From Grifola frondosa (lineage: Eukaryota; Basidiomycota; Agaricomycetes; Polyporales; Grifolaceae): a stretch of DNA of 64,000 nucleotides. The DNA lies in the NCBI GenBank assembly GCA_001683735.1, contig LUGG01000043.1:186001-250000 (forward strand). Direction: 5' to 3'. The notes under the pieces are model-generated. The model had not been told where the DNA came from. It saw only the letters and a list, made by a program, of their open reading frames with translations, and searched no databases. Position 1 is the stretch's first letter, and every line of letters starts with the position of its first letter. Below, piece after piece: positions 12,468 to 24,055 of the stretch. A program made the position numbers and the translations under genes.

Positions 12468-13248
12468 GCGGTCGTGCCGCGGTATAGTCGTCGCGCCCTC
12501 CTTCCTTCCTTTCCTCCCTTCTTCCTAGATTCTTTGGTTTCACGCATTCATTTATATCATCACATATCATCTCGTGGTTCCTTCTTTCTCTCCGGATCTG
12601 CATCTGCTCACATTCCTATACCATGTTACGGTCATGACTCCGGCAATGGTCCGAGCCAGTCTCGTCCCTGCGCCTGTCGCAGTGGGCTTCTCCGTTGGTC
12701 GGTCGGGAGACCGATGATGATAATTTACTGGCTAAACTGGCATACACATCCTCTCTCGGCCGCTGTTAGATTCTGCACACGTTGATACGTACTCCTAGCT
12801 TGCGCTTTTCATGTAGACATGGTCGCTATACTCTGGTTGATTTGGATCTCAATGGAATATTCTCTGGTTATATGAAGCGTTCTGTGTGGACCTGAGGATT
12901 TCGACAACATTCAGAGTAGATGAAATGAGGGACAATCAGCAGCCATGGTCTTCGCATACTTTGGAAAGCCGTGCAGCAGTCCGGCGATTTGAGAAGATGG
13001 ACAGTGCAAAGTCTGTATTTCCATGACCAGCTCTCCTCCGAAGACAGACTGGCCGTGCAGTACGTGATACATGGCTAACAGACGGAGCGACCGAAAGCAA
13101 GCCTAACAGTGCATAGCCCTAGATATTGCATTGCAAGGATGTCATGTAGAAAAGCGTAGAGGCAGTAATGACACATAATACCGGCCCACCCGCGTCTCGG
13201 CCTCTGCTCGAAACTCCCCTCTCCTCCTACTCGATACAATAACATCAC
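12468..13248. other. Intergenic between convergent genes
   Basis: The 3' flanks of the DUF1996-WSC gene and of RPS13. A pyrimidine-rich stretch lies at 12497-12532. No gene seen. Confidence 0.5.
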
Positions 13249-13816
13249 TCATGCTACGAGAGTGGAAGCAGTCGCCGAGTCGTACTTGAATGTTGGGGGA
13301 TCTGCTGCTTCGTCTTGTAGTACCGCGCCAGACGGTGGATACGCGACTCGATTAGGATGAGACGGAACTTGGAGTCCTTGTCCTTGCGGTTCGTCTCAAG
13401 GTGCTTGCGCACGGCGACCGCCTTTTTCACGAGGTGCCACAGGTCCTCGGGAATCTGGGGCGCGAGACCTGCAGGGGCGTGAGGGGGAAACCCGGGAAGC
13501 ATGCGGACGCAACTCACCGCCGGACTTGAGGATACGCAGGATCTTGTTACCGGTGACGAAGCGCACTTGGGGAATGCCGTGTGAATCACGAAGGGTAACA
13601 CCGATCTGCGAGGGAGTGAGGCCCTTGCGGGCGAGCTTGTGGATGTGCTCGACAACATCCTCAGGGTGGCCTTGAGCCAGGAAGGGGGGCGCGGCGTAAG
13701 GGAGGGCGGAGGACGCTGATCAGAACAGATGCTTGGATTGAGGACGCCTATACATCAGTCCAACTTGGAAGCGGAAACGTACAAATGCCCTTTCCGGGAG
13801 CGTGCATACGACCCAT
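13249..13816 (-). CDS. rps13: 40S ribosomal protein S13 (uS15), with several single-base deletions in the given sequence
   Basis: uS15 is a core protein of the small ribosomal subunit. The ATG at 13816 starts [12 protein letters not shown] (an intron splits the Ser codon), then [40 protein letters not shown] and RILKSGG. After an intron come [19 protein letters not shown] and [19 protein letters not shown]. Four single C deletions (G on the plus strand) stand out: near 13695, in the G run at 13684-13689, at 13664-13666, and in the G run at 13295-13299. The first three cancel out and scramble about nine residues after ALPY. The fourth shifts the frame so that the normal TASTLVA ending with stop 13249-13251 is off frame. 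Everything else is strongly conserved, so consensus error is the simplest reading. The gene is head-to-head with the RPS6 copy. Confidence 0.9.
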
Positions 13817-14202
13817 GTTGATTCTGGATTTGTCGGCGGTTCAGCAGGCCATTCCGCACAGAATCATAGATACACTCACAGATTTTTGGGTGGAGAGGAG
13901 AGTCTTGAGGGCTTGTCGTCGTCGGTGCCGTTGGGCTCTGTCGGTAGCTGGAAATTAGACTCCCACGTGCCGCGGGCAGGTGGCTTGAGCGGACTGTATA
14001 GTTTCAAACCTTGTTGCCACTTCCGCCACATTCAGTTGTCCGTGTTTGTCCAGGCGTGTAAGCTAATATTCGACCTCGAGAGCAAGACTATCTCGCCGTC
14101 GTTACCGTCGACGGAGATCTCGCCATCCACTTCTGAAGGTCCGGCAGTCTGCTCTGGGGACGCTTGTTTCAGTGCTGACGATCTTTCTTTCTTGCTTCCA
14201 GC
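13817..14202. promoter_or_regulatory. Shared intergenic promoter region between divergent RPS13 and RPS6 copies
   Basis: The region is 386 bases between two start codons pointing away from each other. It probably holds both 5' UTRs and possibly a UTR intron. I could not identify defined regulatory motifs by eye. Confidence 0.45.
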
Positions 14203-15131
14203 ATGAAGCTGAACATCGCCCGTGAGTCTAACGCGGCTAATGTTATCTAGTAGATTCGTCTTTGACATACTATCTGTCGATAGACCCCGCAACCGGGCAG
14301 CAAAAGACCCTCGACTTCGACGACGAGAAGAAATAGTACGCCGATTTGCCTTCACTCTCCTGGTATCCCTAACACATCCTCTAGCCGTGTCTTCTACGAC
14401 AAGAAGCTCGCTCAAGAAGTTCCTGGCGACTCTCTAGGCGACGAATGGAAGGGCTATATCTTCCGCATCACTGGCGGTAACGACAAGCAGGGTTTCCCTA
14501 TGAAGCAGGGTGTCCTTGTCCCTTACCGTGTCAGGCTCCTTCTCTCTGACGGCCACTCATGCTACCGCACCCGTCGCACGGGCGAGCGCAAGCGCAAGTC
14601 CGTTCGCGGCTGCATCGTCGGCCCCGACATTGCCGTCCTCTCCCTCGTTGTCGTCAAGCAGGGCGAGAACGAGATCCCTGGTCTGACTGACACTGTCCTC
14701 CCCAAGCGACTCGGTCTCCAAGCGGGCGACGAAGATCCGGAAATTCTTCAACTTGTCGAAGGAGGACGATGTCCGGAAGTATGTTGTCCGAAGGGAGGTG
14801 ACGAGCAAGAAGAAGGAACGCGAAGCCTTATACCAAGGCGTGAGTGCTTGTGTCTAATCTGTGTTGATACGCAGTGTTTATTTGCGTTTGCCGTGGGTAG
14901 TCCCAAAATCCAGCGATTGGTCAACCCCTAGGTCTGCCAACGCCGCCGTCACCTCCGTTCCCTCAAGCGCCGCCGGATCGAGCATCAGAAGGAGCAGAAG
15001 GCAGAATACGAGTGAGTACTAATAATCTGCAACTTTCTTTGTATTGAATGATTTCTGTTGCGTCCTTATTGCGAAGCGTGTTGCCGAGAAGAAGGAGAAG
15101 GCTGCGGCGGTGACAGCTCCCATAAGAAGTC
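14203..15131 (+). pseudogene. rps6: 40S ribosomal protein S6 (eS6) gene copy with several lesions
   Basis: Exon 1 (14203-14221) and exon 2 (14284-14335) give [20 protein letters not shown]. Exon 3 (14385-14839) gives [59 protein letters not shown] and so on, which is unmistakably eS6. Then the lesions begin: one extra base near 14717 in LPKRLG(P)KRATK; exons 3 and 4 do not join in phase; a TAG at 14929-14931 falls in frame between KIQRLVNP and the QRRRHLRS segment; the acceptor before the last exon (about 15060) has no AG; and one base is missing near the C-terminal KASHKK-like tail. Introns are retained, so this is not a retrocopy. Either it is a decayed extra copy of an essential gene or the sequence here is poor. 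The TAG and the lost AG are not homopolymer errors. Confidence 0.85.
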
Positions 15132-16587
15132 AGTTCAAAACATTAAAACTCGCGTCGCAGTACTGACAATTTTCGTATACTTAGGACCACTACCGCATAA
15201 AAACGTCTTTTATCTGGATGCCATCTCGCTTATGCGGGTCGTTGTTTGTATGGTTTACGTATAGTCTGTCTTTTGCTCTGCCCTCGTTTCATCTGCAATC
15301 TCATCCATGTGACTTTTTAAACCATGCACAACCGTCGGAGTCCGCGTCGCTCTCCTGCCCAGTGGGATTGATGCTAGATGTGCTCGACGTAGTTTTCCCG
15401 TCGTTGGTCGGACTCATGTTGTGAGTAATGCTATATGAGTTCTCCTTTTTGTGTTTGGCGTTTCGATTGTCAGAGCGGCGAATATTCATGATATGCACTA
15501 CCCTCTCAAGAGACCTGGCAGTGATCTGTCCTCCAGGCGGCGTCTGTTGCCTTAGGTCCTACGTTTCTCAAGACATTGTGCAGAACTAACTGTTTGAGGG
15601 AAAGGCCTCGCATCTATACCTTCCAAATCGGGAAGGTCTAGCAATTGGTCGGCGGCAAATATTCTCGTAACTCATTTGATCTACACTGCCAGTACAGTAC
15701 CGAATCATATGAATATCTCCACATATGGTCTACTCGATGCATGTTGTTGCTACACATGTTTGTTGTCAGGGAATTGTCACCACGGATGGTTCAGTCAAAT
15801 ATAAATCCGTGATGTAATGGTGAGTTTTATGCAATGAGCATATGGACACCGAACTTCTTATCGCCGACTTTCACACAGCACTGAACTCCCGACACAGGTC
15901 TGACGGCATCCAGTGTAGATACAAGCTGCTTTTGGTGGAAGTCATTCATCGACGGTGGATACACAGGGTCGATTGACAGTTATATCAATGGGGATTTCGG
16001 CCTAATGGCACCACAGGATCCAGAAGACCTCAACCAGACGCTGTCGAGTTGAAACGTCTACTAGAGCGCTGTTGTATCTGGGCTCGTGAAGCCATGCGGA
16101 GGCCACCTCTATTGCATTGCTCTGACAGAGACACGCAGGATCACTCCGAACGTACTCTCGCGGTAGCGTATAAGAGCCCCTCTCATCCACTGGAATTCTA
16201 CAACATCCACAATCTATCTCCACGGCTATGGCATTTCTACGTGGGCTTTTCAGCCCTCGCGTACCCGTAGAAGGGTCACCTGAGTAAGTCAACGATTCCC
16301 TGGTAAAATGATTATTCTTAGACAGGTTTTATGAAGGCCTAACATCCAGTTAGCCTCTGCCGAAACACGGTGTGTTTAATTTGTGTTGTCTTTCCAAAAA
16401 CGAAGAATCAACCATTAGATATCCTGCAGCGGTGTCACACGTAATTTCATCTCGTGGATCAGGAAGTCCGTGCGTGCTCTCGTGGGACATGAATCGTATG
16501 TACCATGCAATGCAATACAAGTTATGGCTCTGACAGCGGCGAACAAGTAGGCAACAACCGACACTTCAGTCTGGTCCGGAGATAGCC
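15132..16587. other. Intergenic, no gene seen
   Basis: Only short open frames without family features or splice-joined continuity. No RNA gene recognised. Confidence 0.5.
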
Positions 16588-16815
16588 ATGCCGGAATCCT
16601 CGGACTCAGTGCGTTGTGTATGGGGCGGTACATGTGGCATAGTTCTCGAGGACAGAACTGCTGTTGGTATTCAGAAGCATCTGGAGCAGTATCACAGCCA
16701 GACGGGGCAGCAACACAATACTCCCGCCTCTTGTCAGTGGGGAAGCAACTCCAACTGTGGCAAGCAGATGAATTGGGGCACCATGGGAAAGCACATCGTG
16801 GACCAACACTTCTAA
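16588..16815 (+). CDS. Small protein with two C2H2-like zinc-finger modules
   Basis: This is a 75-residue single-exon frame with stop at 16813-16815. Module 1 has CVWGGTCG followed by IQKHLEQYH. Module 2 has CQWGSNSNCGKQ followed by GKHIVDQHF. The spacing (two Cys, then a His pair in an H-x3-H arrangement) suggests zinc binding. Short proteins of this kind are frequent in Agaricomycetes. The function is unknown; a nucleic-acid or protein contact role would be a guess. Confidence 0.6.
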   Translation: MPESSDSVRCVWGGTCGIVLEDRTAVGIQKHLEQYHSQTGQQHNTPASCQWGSNSNCGKQMNWGTMGKHIVDQHF

Positions 16816-17150
16816 GGCCTTTCAACAAGAGCCGATAATAGCGTATTGTATTTACGGTACTTACACTAGTGTTCGTTATGGTATGTCCAAAGTTTTTTTT
16901 TCCTTCCATTTTTGGTGCTAAAAACAAATTCCATCGGTGACAGAAGGATGAATTGCACGGAACAAATGGACTACTCCAGATGAATCCGAGTTGTAGTATG
17001 AGTGTTGTACTCACCGTCGTGGTTTCGCATACCGAGCGAATATTACTAGTTGTTGTAACTGCCAGAAGCTATCGATACATAACGACGAGCTCTACTTGAC
17101 TAGACTCTAGAGGCTGATCCGTGAACATAAACCTTCGACTAAATCACGTG
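16816..17150. other. Intergenic
   Basis: No feature recognised. A short T run is present near 16893. Confidence 0.4.
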
Positions 17151-18145
17151 ATGTCCAGTGAATTCAATCAATTGCCACACGACTTTCCATACGACCTAAC
17201 TGTCTGTGAGTGCGAGCGTAAATCTTCTTTGTGACTTACTTCCTAGTGATGCAGATGATATGGCAAGAAACATCCCATCAGCGAAGTCAGGGAATGATTG
17301 GACGATGAATGAGCTAATAGAGTTCAATATTCAGGTCGAAAGCGTAGATGCCGTAACGTTCTTTGGCCATGAAGACTTGCCACAACCGCCTGTGTCACAT
17401 ACGATTCTCAACAACGTCGATATGCCCGATGGATCGTTGTCGAAGTCCGATCGACAGTTCTTTCATTATCTGAGGGATGCCATTAGGGCGTCAGGGGAGG
17501 AATCCGCTGCTGATGATTTCGCGGCGTTCATTCTGCGCATGTTCAACTACGACGAACCTGACCGTGTTATACATCAGCAGAAGAAGATCTCTTTTATCAT
17601 GGCGGGGCAAGGCATTGATGCCACAACGGACCTCTGCCTGATAACGTTCACCGACTACCTTCTTCTGGTACAGAAGGATAAAGTGAGTGGTTAGTTGATT
17701 TATACTTTCTTCATCGACGTCATCCGCAGCAATACGTTACCAGTGACGATCCTGAACCTCAGCTCATTGCTGAAGCCATTGCTGCCTTCTATCAAAATAA
17801 CTTGACCCGTGATAGGACTGGTCTTCCACGTTTGCCTTCCACAGTCTTTCCGGGTATTACAATGATTGGGACTGCTCCCATTTTCTATCGGATTCCCGTC
17901 ACTGAAGAGCTTCTTACTGTCGTTGCTACCGCGGCGTACCCATCCGACCACCGCACCGTTGTACAGAGGTTCATTCCTCCGGTTACACACCCGCAACTGT
18001 ACGTACAGCAGGGGTTAGTACCCTTGGACAATCGATATGTCGTCATGCAATGCTTTGAAGCATTTAAATCTCTCATTGTGAGTTCCCTCGCTCAAAATCT
18101 TTGATCTATCTCATACTTATCTCAACGAAATCGGCACAGAATTAA
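17151..18145 (+). CDS. Uncharacterised Agaricomycete protein, possibly PD-(D/E)XK nuclease-like
   Basis: The readable core starts at about 17250 and contains DWTMNELIEFNIQVESVD, FILRMFNYDEPDRVIHQQKK, GIDATTDLCLITFTDYLLLV and QKDK at the end of exon 2 (about 17682). After an intron come PEPQLIAEAIAAFYQNN and RYVVMQCFEAFKSLI, with TAA at 18143-18145. An acidic residue, then a strand ending in xDK, then a Q/E-rich helix, resembles the layout of PD-(D/E)XK nuclease folds; that is inference, not a match I can verify. The ATG at 17151 is the best upstream start (MSSEFNQLPHDFPYDL), but that exon does not join in phase with the core through the visible intron. The start is therefore uncertain. Confidence 0.55.
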
Positions 18146-18399
18146 GCTCCTCTATGTGTTGATCGTTACGCGACGTGTCTATCTTTCCAGAGTGTACTAT
18201 TCCTCGTTACCGACATCATATCGTTTTATCCCGTTTCATGCTCACCGCCGGTGCCCTACGCTAGGCAGAGAAATGCACAAACACGCAATATCAATAAGAT
18301 CTTGTCAGACGTTGACATTACTGAAATGTAGATTCGACTTTACAGTTATTTTGCTCGTGTGTTGTTGGACGGTCACCCCAGTTTACTAACTGTCACTTC

Positions 18400-18725
18400 C
18401 TTCTGACCGCCTCAGTGCCTGTATTCGAATTTCTCCGTTGAAATGTTTCCGTCTTCTTCCCTTAAAAGGTTGCCCTGTAACCTGTTGTATGCTTTGACAA
18501 GCGAGACATTGACTCGAGCTGTTTACCCCTAGTTTGCGCCGTGTTGGATTGCTGGTTGCATGGAAGGAGCAGACACCATAATTATTCTGAGAATCGCAAC
18601 ATGTACGAACAAACATTTGTGGTAATCGAATGCCTTGATCTGCGAGCTTGACAGCGGCTGATATGAAATACTTCACATTAATGCAGATTCGCCGCAAGCA
18701 GGGTCTGCGTACGCAGATATCTTAC
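18400..18725 (+). repeat. Dispersed repeat, copy 2 (short form)
   Basis: It matches blocks of 8520-9150 in the same order and orientation and lacks about 265 internal bases. It also lies upstream of a plus-strand gene for a surface-type protein (19069). Confidence 0.7.
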
Positions 18726-19068
18726 AGATATCAGCACTCCATTTCGCGACGGGGTTCTCTGTGTCGGCGGTCGCGCGACATTTCTAGTTTTGCTCTACTC
18801 TCCATGGCAGTCAGTGGCTGACGGGGGTTTTCACTCTCCGATTTGACCTCCGACGAAGGTTATCTCGGCCAGACTCTGCCGGCTAAAGCGCTCAATCTCG
18901 ATCGACCAAAGAGTTCACAATCGTTGAGGCTATGTTATTTTTTCCTGACAGAAATTCCACAAGACCACGACAGCACAGCCGCTTTCAAAGCTGAGCCTGA
19001 AGCGAAATCGAGCATCCAACAAGTGTTGAAACTCCCTGCATACACGCGTAACAACTTCACCTCGCCTA

Positions 19069-20112
19069 ATGCACGTTCCTATCCTGTCACCCTTGAGCCA
19101 GCGTCTATATCCTCGGAAGGGCGGTGGTGGTAAAGGCAGTGGAGGAAAGGGCGGCGGGTCGAGTGGTGGTAGCGAAGGCTCCAGCGGAAGTTCTAGCGGC
19201 AGCAGAGGAAGTTCCGTGCCCATCTCCGGAGCAACTAGCGGACGGACGTCCGCAACGTCGTACGGAAGCGGCGGAGGAAAGGTTACAACGATTCCATCCG
19301 GTCAGCTCTTCGCTGGCCGCCAGTCGGGCGGCGCAACTCGCAACCAAGTGTATGGCAACGGGTACTAGTTTTCCGCTTCGTCGTTCACGATATGTCGCTG
19401 ACTTACCGTACAGAATGTATGGAAGTGGTTACCCTGGAGTGACTGGGCTTGGGGTCTTGGGGCGCAGCTTTCCCTTCGTCTTCTGGCCCATTGTATGGGG
19501 CGGTGGACTGGGATACGGTGCGGCATACCTGCATGACAGCGAGGCAAGCAGCGTTTTCTGCCCGCAAAATATCTGCTCACGCGTTTTGTGCAGTACGGAG
19601 ACCCAAGCAACACCAGCCGTCCAGGCGGTCCGATGATGCAAGCCACGTTCGCCTCCAACTCCTCCAACACGACGTTCCACCTGCTCGCGGACAACACCAC
19701 CGTCGTCTCGCTCATCTCCTCTGTCTCCGCCAATTGCTCGCTCGGCGCCGCGTCGTCCACTTCGCCCGCAGCGTACAACAGCTCGGACCCCGCGGAGCCA
19801 CAGCCAGAGGAGGCGGTGCAGTACTATCGCGCGAGCAGCGTCGTGCTGACGTTGGACGGGTACAACGACACCAGTGCGCTCTCGAACGACACGAACGCGG
19901 CGCCCGTACCCCTCCCTACGAACATCGACACAACGCTCTTGAATTGTTTGAACGATACCATCGGAGAATCTGTTCCTCTGTTTGGCGCCGCAGATGCACG
20001 GTGGCAGGCCCACATGTGGGCCTGCTCGGCCTTGTGTGGGTCTTGTGGTGTCTCTCCTCTTCGGTGCTCTAGTCATCATGCATATGTCGTGTACCCTTTT
20101 TATGTTGTGTAA
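19069..20112 (+). CDS. Gly/Ser-rich cell-surface-type protein, conserved in Agaricomycetes
   Basis: A Gly/Ser/Lys-rich low-complexity tract comes first (about 19120-19215). The conserved region follows: YGSGGGKVTTIPSGQLFAG, ATRNQVYGNG, then after an intron MYGSGYPGVTG and FPFVFWPIVWGGGLGYGAAY. After a GC-AG intron (19544-19593) come YGDPSNTSRPGGP, a domain with many N-x-S/T sites, and YYRASSVVLTLDGYND. The WPIVWGGGLGYGAAY stretch could be membrane-associated. The C terminus, after LNDTIGESVP, may carry a base shift: another frame reads a hydrophobic tail (GLLGLVWVL) more like a membrane or GPI anchor. The N-terminal start is uncertain; an upstream exon with a signal peptide is likely but was not found. 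The function is unknown. Confidence 0.65.
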
Positions 20113-21145
20113 TATCCGTTAATCCCGGTTGATCATTGCGTGCCTGCACTGATTCCTCTTGCGTTATGATTGTATTAGTTTATCATATTTCTCGTTGTAT
20201 CAGTTTATTACACTTCTCAGAAACTGATTCATACACGACTGCATATCCATAACTTACATTTCTGCCGTTTCATAGTACCGTTAAGTCTCTAGAATTAATG
20301 TATACCAACTAATACGTCTTCCAGAGAGGCGGAATATTCACTCCGACAAGTCGCGATCCCGAATAGTACTGCCACATGGACAGAGAAATATGTCACGGCA
20401 TGGCGATGCAGTGGACGGCTGTACCGCCTGCGCCAGGCACCTGGCACATCTGTATCTTATTCGTATTATGCATACACTACACGTCCCGGGACATCGGAGC
20501 GGAGGGGAACTGCAGGTGAGAAATTGATGGCGCCCGAGGTTCAGGATGCATGCTGGCGACCAGGGCCAGGAGGGCGCGCGTTTGGAGGTTAGCGCAGCGT
20601 TAATAGAAGGAAGAGGTGAGGGGTACGCCGGGACGATATAACCCCACCGCTACCACAGTTAGCGAGTAAAGATGATATCGTCCGCGGGGTAGCGCCCAAG
20701 GGGCAGATGCCGAAGCCCAAGAGAAACAGCACGGCTCGGGACGCTGGGAAATGTACAGGAAGAAGGCGGTATGTAGCGATGGGATCAGCGGCTCTAAAGG
20801 CGTCGACGACACCGTCAGGCCATGTGGCACGCTCACGGTGACTTGAAGCGCGGATCCGGTCATTCTGGATCGTTCGGTGGTGGTGGTGGTGGTGGTGGTG
20901 GTGATGATGATGATGATGATGATATAAGTCCAGGTGTCGAAATCCATCCTGCAATCGGGGATAGCATGATGTGGATCAGATGCGGTGAGGCGCCGGTTCG
21001 TGATCCACGGGATGGCCCGACGAGTACGAGAACTTGTGTATTTGCATGGGACCTAGTACTCTAGAGGGTTTGAAACGAAGTACGGGTCCTGCGGGTTTCA
21101 GCAGACGGACACGGAAGACACGCAGCTGTGAGACAGCACGAACCC
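20113..21145. other. Gene-free stretch with a trinucleotide microsatellite
   Basis: A (GGT)n tract passes into (GAT)n at 20876-20923. The open frames crossing it are artefacts of the repeat. Nothing else recognised. Confidence 0.7.
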
Positions 21146-21149
21146 CTTA

Positions 21150-22460
21150 CCTTCCCACTGGAGCAATCAACAATAGCCTAGTCGCCTTCCATGCATATGT
21201 ATATGCGGTTTCTGAAAATGGCACCGACGAACGGACCACAAACGAGCGCCCACCAGAAGACTGAAAGACAGGGACAAGCCGAGGCAAGATCAGTGTCGGA
21301 GAGCCGCAATCCCCATGTTTCAATGGGCATCGTCGTTCTGAGCAAAGACCAATGGCTTCAGCATAATCACTTGGGGATGATCGAGGACCCGGTGAGTTCG
21401 GTCGGCGCAATCTGAATGAACTCAAAGGCGCTCCTACATGAGAACATATCAGGATCTGAAGCCACAGATGATGTACTTGCCGTAACCTATCGAACGTATG
21501 TAACACCACTCGAGGCGCGCGCAGCTTCTAGCCAACGGACTTCGAGCGCTCTGCGAGTCTACTTCATAGAAACGCCACAGGATGTACGGCTCTATCCACA
21601 GAAAATGTCGCCACCAACGGGGACCGCATGGAACGATATATCTCTCAAAATACGTCGCGCCGCGTCCGGAGACTGGATATAAATCTCTCTGCGTTCTATC
21701 TGGAGCAATCAGCAGCAGCCTAGTAGCCGCCTTCCATGCGCGCCGGGCGCACCACGCTCGGGCGCCTCCACATCACACCGAGGGACAGGAACGAGCAGTG
21801 AAGCCGAGGCAACAACAGCGTCTGAAAGGCCGCGGTCCCCATGTTCCAACAGACATCATCGTTCTGAACAAGAGTTGATAACCTCGGGATGATTGAGGAC
21901 CCCAGCGAGTCCCGTCGGCGCAATAGATTGAGGTGCATGAAGTCAGTGCACCGTTGATATGAAGGCGCGCCGCGCTCCTGCATGAGAGCATATCACGATC
22001 TGGAGCCACAGGTGATGCGCTTGTCGTAACGCGATACCATTTGATGGGTACAATATGTCAACGTAACGGGCTTCGAGCGCGGTGTGGGCCACTGTATTTT
22101 ATAGAAGAGCCACAGCACGCAGGACACCGTCCAGAAACAAAGTCGCGCGGAGAGACGTGGCGCATCACGATACATAGGTCGATGGCTTCAGTATAATCAA
22201 ATTGTGGGTGATTGCGGGCCCCGGCGAGTCCCGTCGGCGCAGTAGACTGAGATGCATTGGGTCGGTGCGCGCGCCGTGACCTGAGGTCGCTCCTACATGA
22301 GAGCGGCATATCAGGATATGAAGCCACAGATGATTCACTTGCCATAACCTATCGAACATGACACCACTCGAAGCGTACGTAGCTTCGGGATGTGCTAACG
22401 CGACCGACTTCGAGTGCGGGGTTGCCAAAAAGTGCGATATAGATATTAAAATCCACCGCG
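21150..22460 (+). repeat. Diverged tandem repeat, about 2.5 units of roughly 530 bases
   Basis: Unit A is about 21150-21680 and unit B about 21682-22150. A partial unit C, about 22177-22460, lacks the first part of the unit. Shared landmarks are 'tggagcaatcaacaatagcc' (and its variant at 21695), 'ccccatgtttcaa', 'atgattgaggaccc', 'cctacatgagaacatatc', 'tctgaagccacagatgat' and 'cgacttcgag'. The units differ by many substitutions and small indels. I see no coding function. Confidence 0.7.
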
Positions 22461-24055
22461 CATCCTGAGCTGAATACGAATGGAGGCGGTCTCCGTAGGA
22501 CGATATTGAGCGAGATCTTCCGCATACAGAATCCCATCGGGTCGGTGTATGGGCTCGAGGAGACGTATTGTTGCGCTCGTTTCATTCAGTCGGCTCGTGT
22601 TTGTACTCACGATGGCGAGCTGAAGATATGGGTGTAAATATCGTTCATTGCATGGGAACGCCAGCGCAACCAACTTGGGCGGATACCTCCATCGCAAGCG
22701 TAATCCCCCCCCAAAAATAAAACAAAACAAAAAAACAAGGAATTAGAAATTAGAAATGGCTCCGGAGCAAGAAGCTGCTGTCTATCACAACCTCGCTCGA
22801 ATCCAAGGCAACTCGAGCGATGAAACACGTTTCACAATGGCGCTCACAGCGCCAGAAGCGTCGCGGAAGGGGAAGGGATAGTGGGATATACGTACGCAAT
22901 CGTAGTATACCAGGGCGCGTTACGCACGAGAGAGACGCCGAGGAGCATTCAACAACGCCTGCCTTTTGCAGACAAGGTATACGCGATACGCGGACTACTC
23001 AGATTTGGGGGACTGGCAGCGGAAAGAAGCAGAAGGCCAGTGTTGTTGTTCTTCATTTTCATGGGAATTATTTGGATACTGTCGAGCTCGGTCCTTGGTT
23101 CGGAGGATGCACGGAATTGGACGAATCCTGTCAGGGGAGGTAATCGCGGTACGGAGACTAGCGCGTACTGACGAGATTCCCCCGTGTCATGGAAAGCATC
23201 CGCGAGGTCGACTTAGAATGTCTTGCCACGAGGACAGATCGCGTGCGGGCTAGCGGAATTGCGCGAACGGAGTTAGTATGGCCCAGACTCGGGCTTATAG
23301 GACCTCAGTTTTCAGATAGCCCTCGCTCGCGAACAGATTTTCTAGATATCCGTTCATGGCCCAGCCACGCGCACGCACGCGACCGACTCAGTGATGCAGG
23401 GATATCGATTTACAGAAAACGTTCTCACATGTGGCAAACAAGGGTCGCGCCAAAGTCCGCGAACATCCTGAGAGGGCAGGTGAGCACATGGGAGGGAGAT
23501 TGTGAGCCGGCGAAGGAGCACCATAGGAGGAAGTACAAAGGTCTTGCCCGTTTTGTGCATAAGGCAGTCGACCCAAAAGGGCACCCCCGTTTGATGGAAG
23601 GTGGGACCCCAGGTCGACCGTGCTTCTGAACCCAGGAACCCCAAAAGCCCCCAAATCGCGCTGCTTGAGAGCGGCGGTGGCACAGCTGGTCGCCCGCATT
23701 GAGGCATGTAACAAGCAAACTGTCTGAAGAACCTGCGGAACAGCCAGAGGGGCGTATCGTGCTGTGTTGGACGCAGCAAAAGCGGAGGAACGGGTCCGCT
23801 GCGCAGCCAATCACAACTGTAAATCACGAAAACGTGTCATAGACGCCGAGTCGCTGTTCGGGGTCCCTCATAGCGTAAGACATGTGAGAGAAAGTTGGGA
23901 AAAGGTCGACTGCTCTCTGATGGACAGGCGGTATAAGAACCGGGAGAACAATAGCAGGCCTTGTTCACCCGCCCCCTCTTCTCCTTTTGTTCCCCCATCG
24001 GGATCCTGTCCCGACGAAAACACCCATCTCAAACACGCCTTTCCCTACAGTCATC
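22461..24055. other. Gene-poor flank upstream of the HMG-box gene
   Basis: An A-rich tract lies at 22706-22740. The open frames at 22820-23830 have no family signal and overlap each other on both strands. Confidence 0.5.
23932..23937 (+). promoter_or_regulatory. TATA-like box upstream of the HMG-box gene
   Basis: TATAAG lies about 120 bases before the ATG at 24056. The assignment is by position only. Confidence 0.4.

Noticed and set aside
20589..20954. His- or Ile-rich open frames
   Set aside because: They are translations of the GGT/GAT microsatellite.
22820..23830. Several overlapping open frames of 95-157 residues
   Set aside because: They overlap on both strands with no family features; most likely chance frames.
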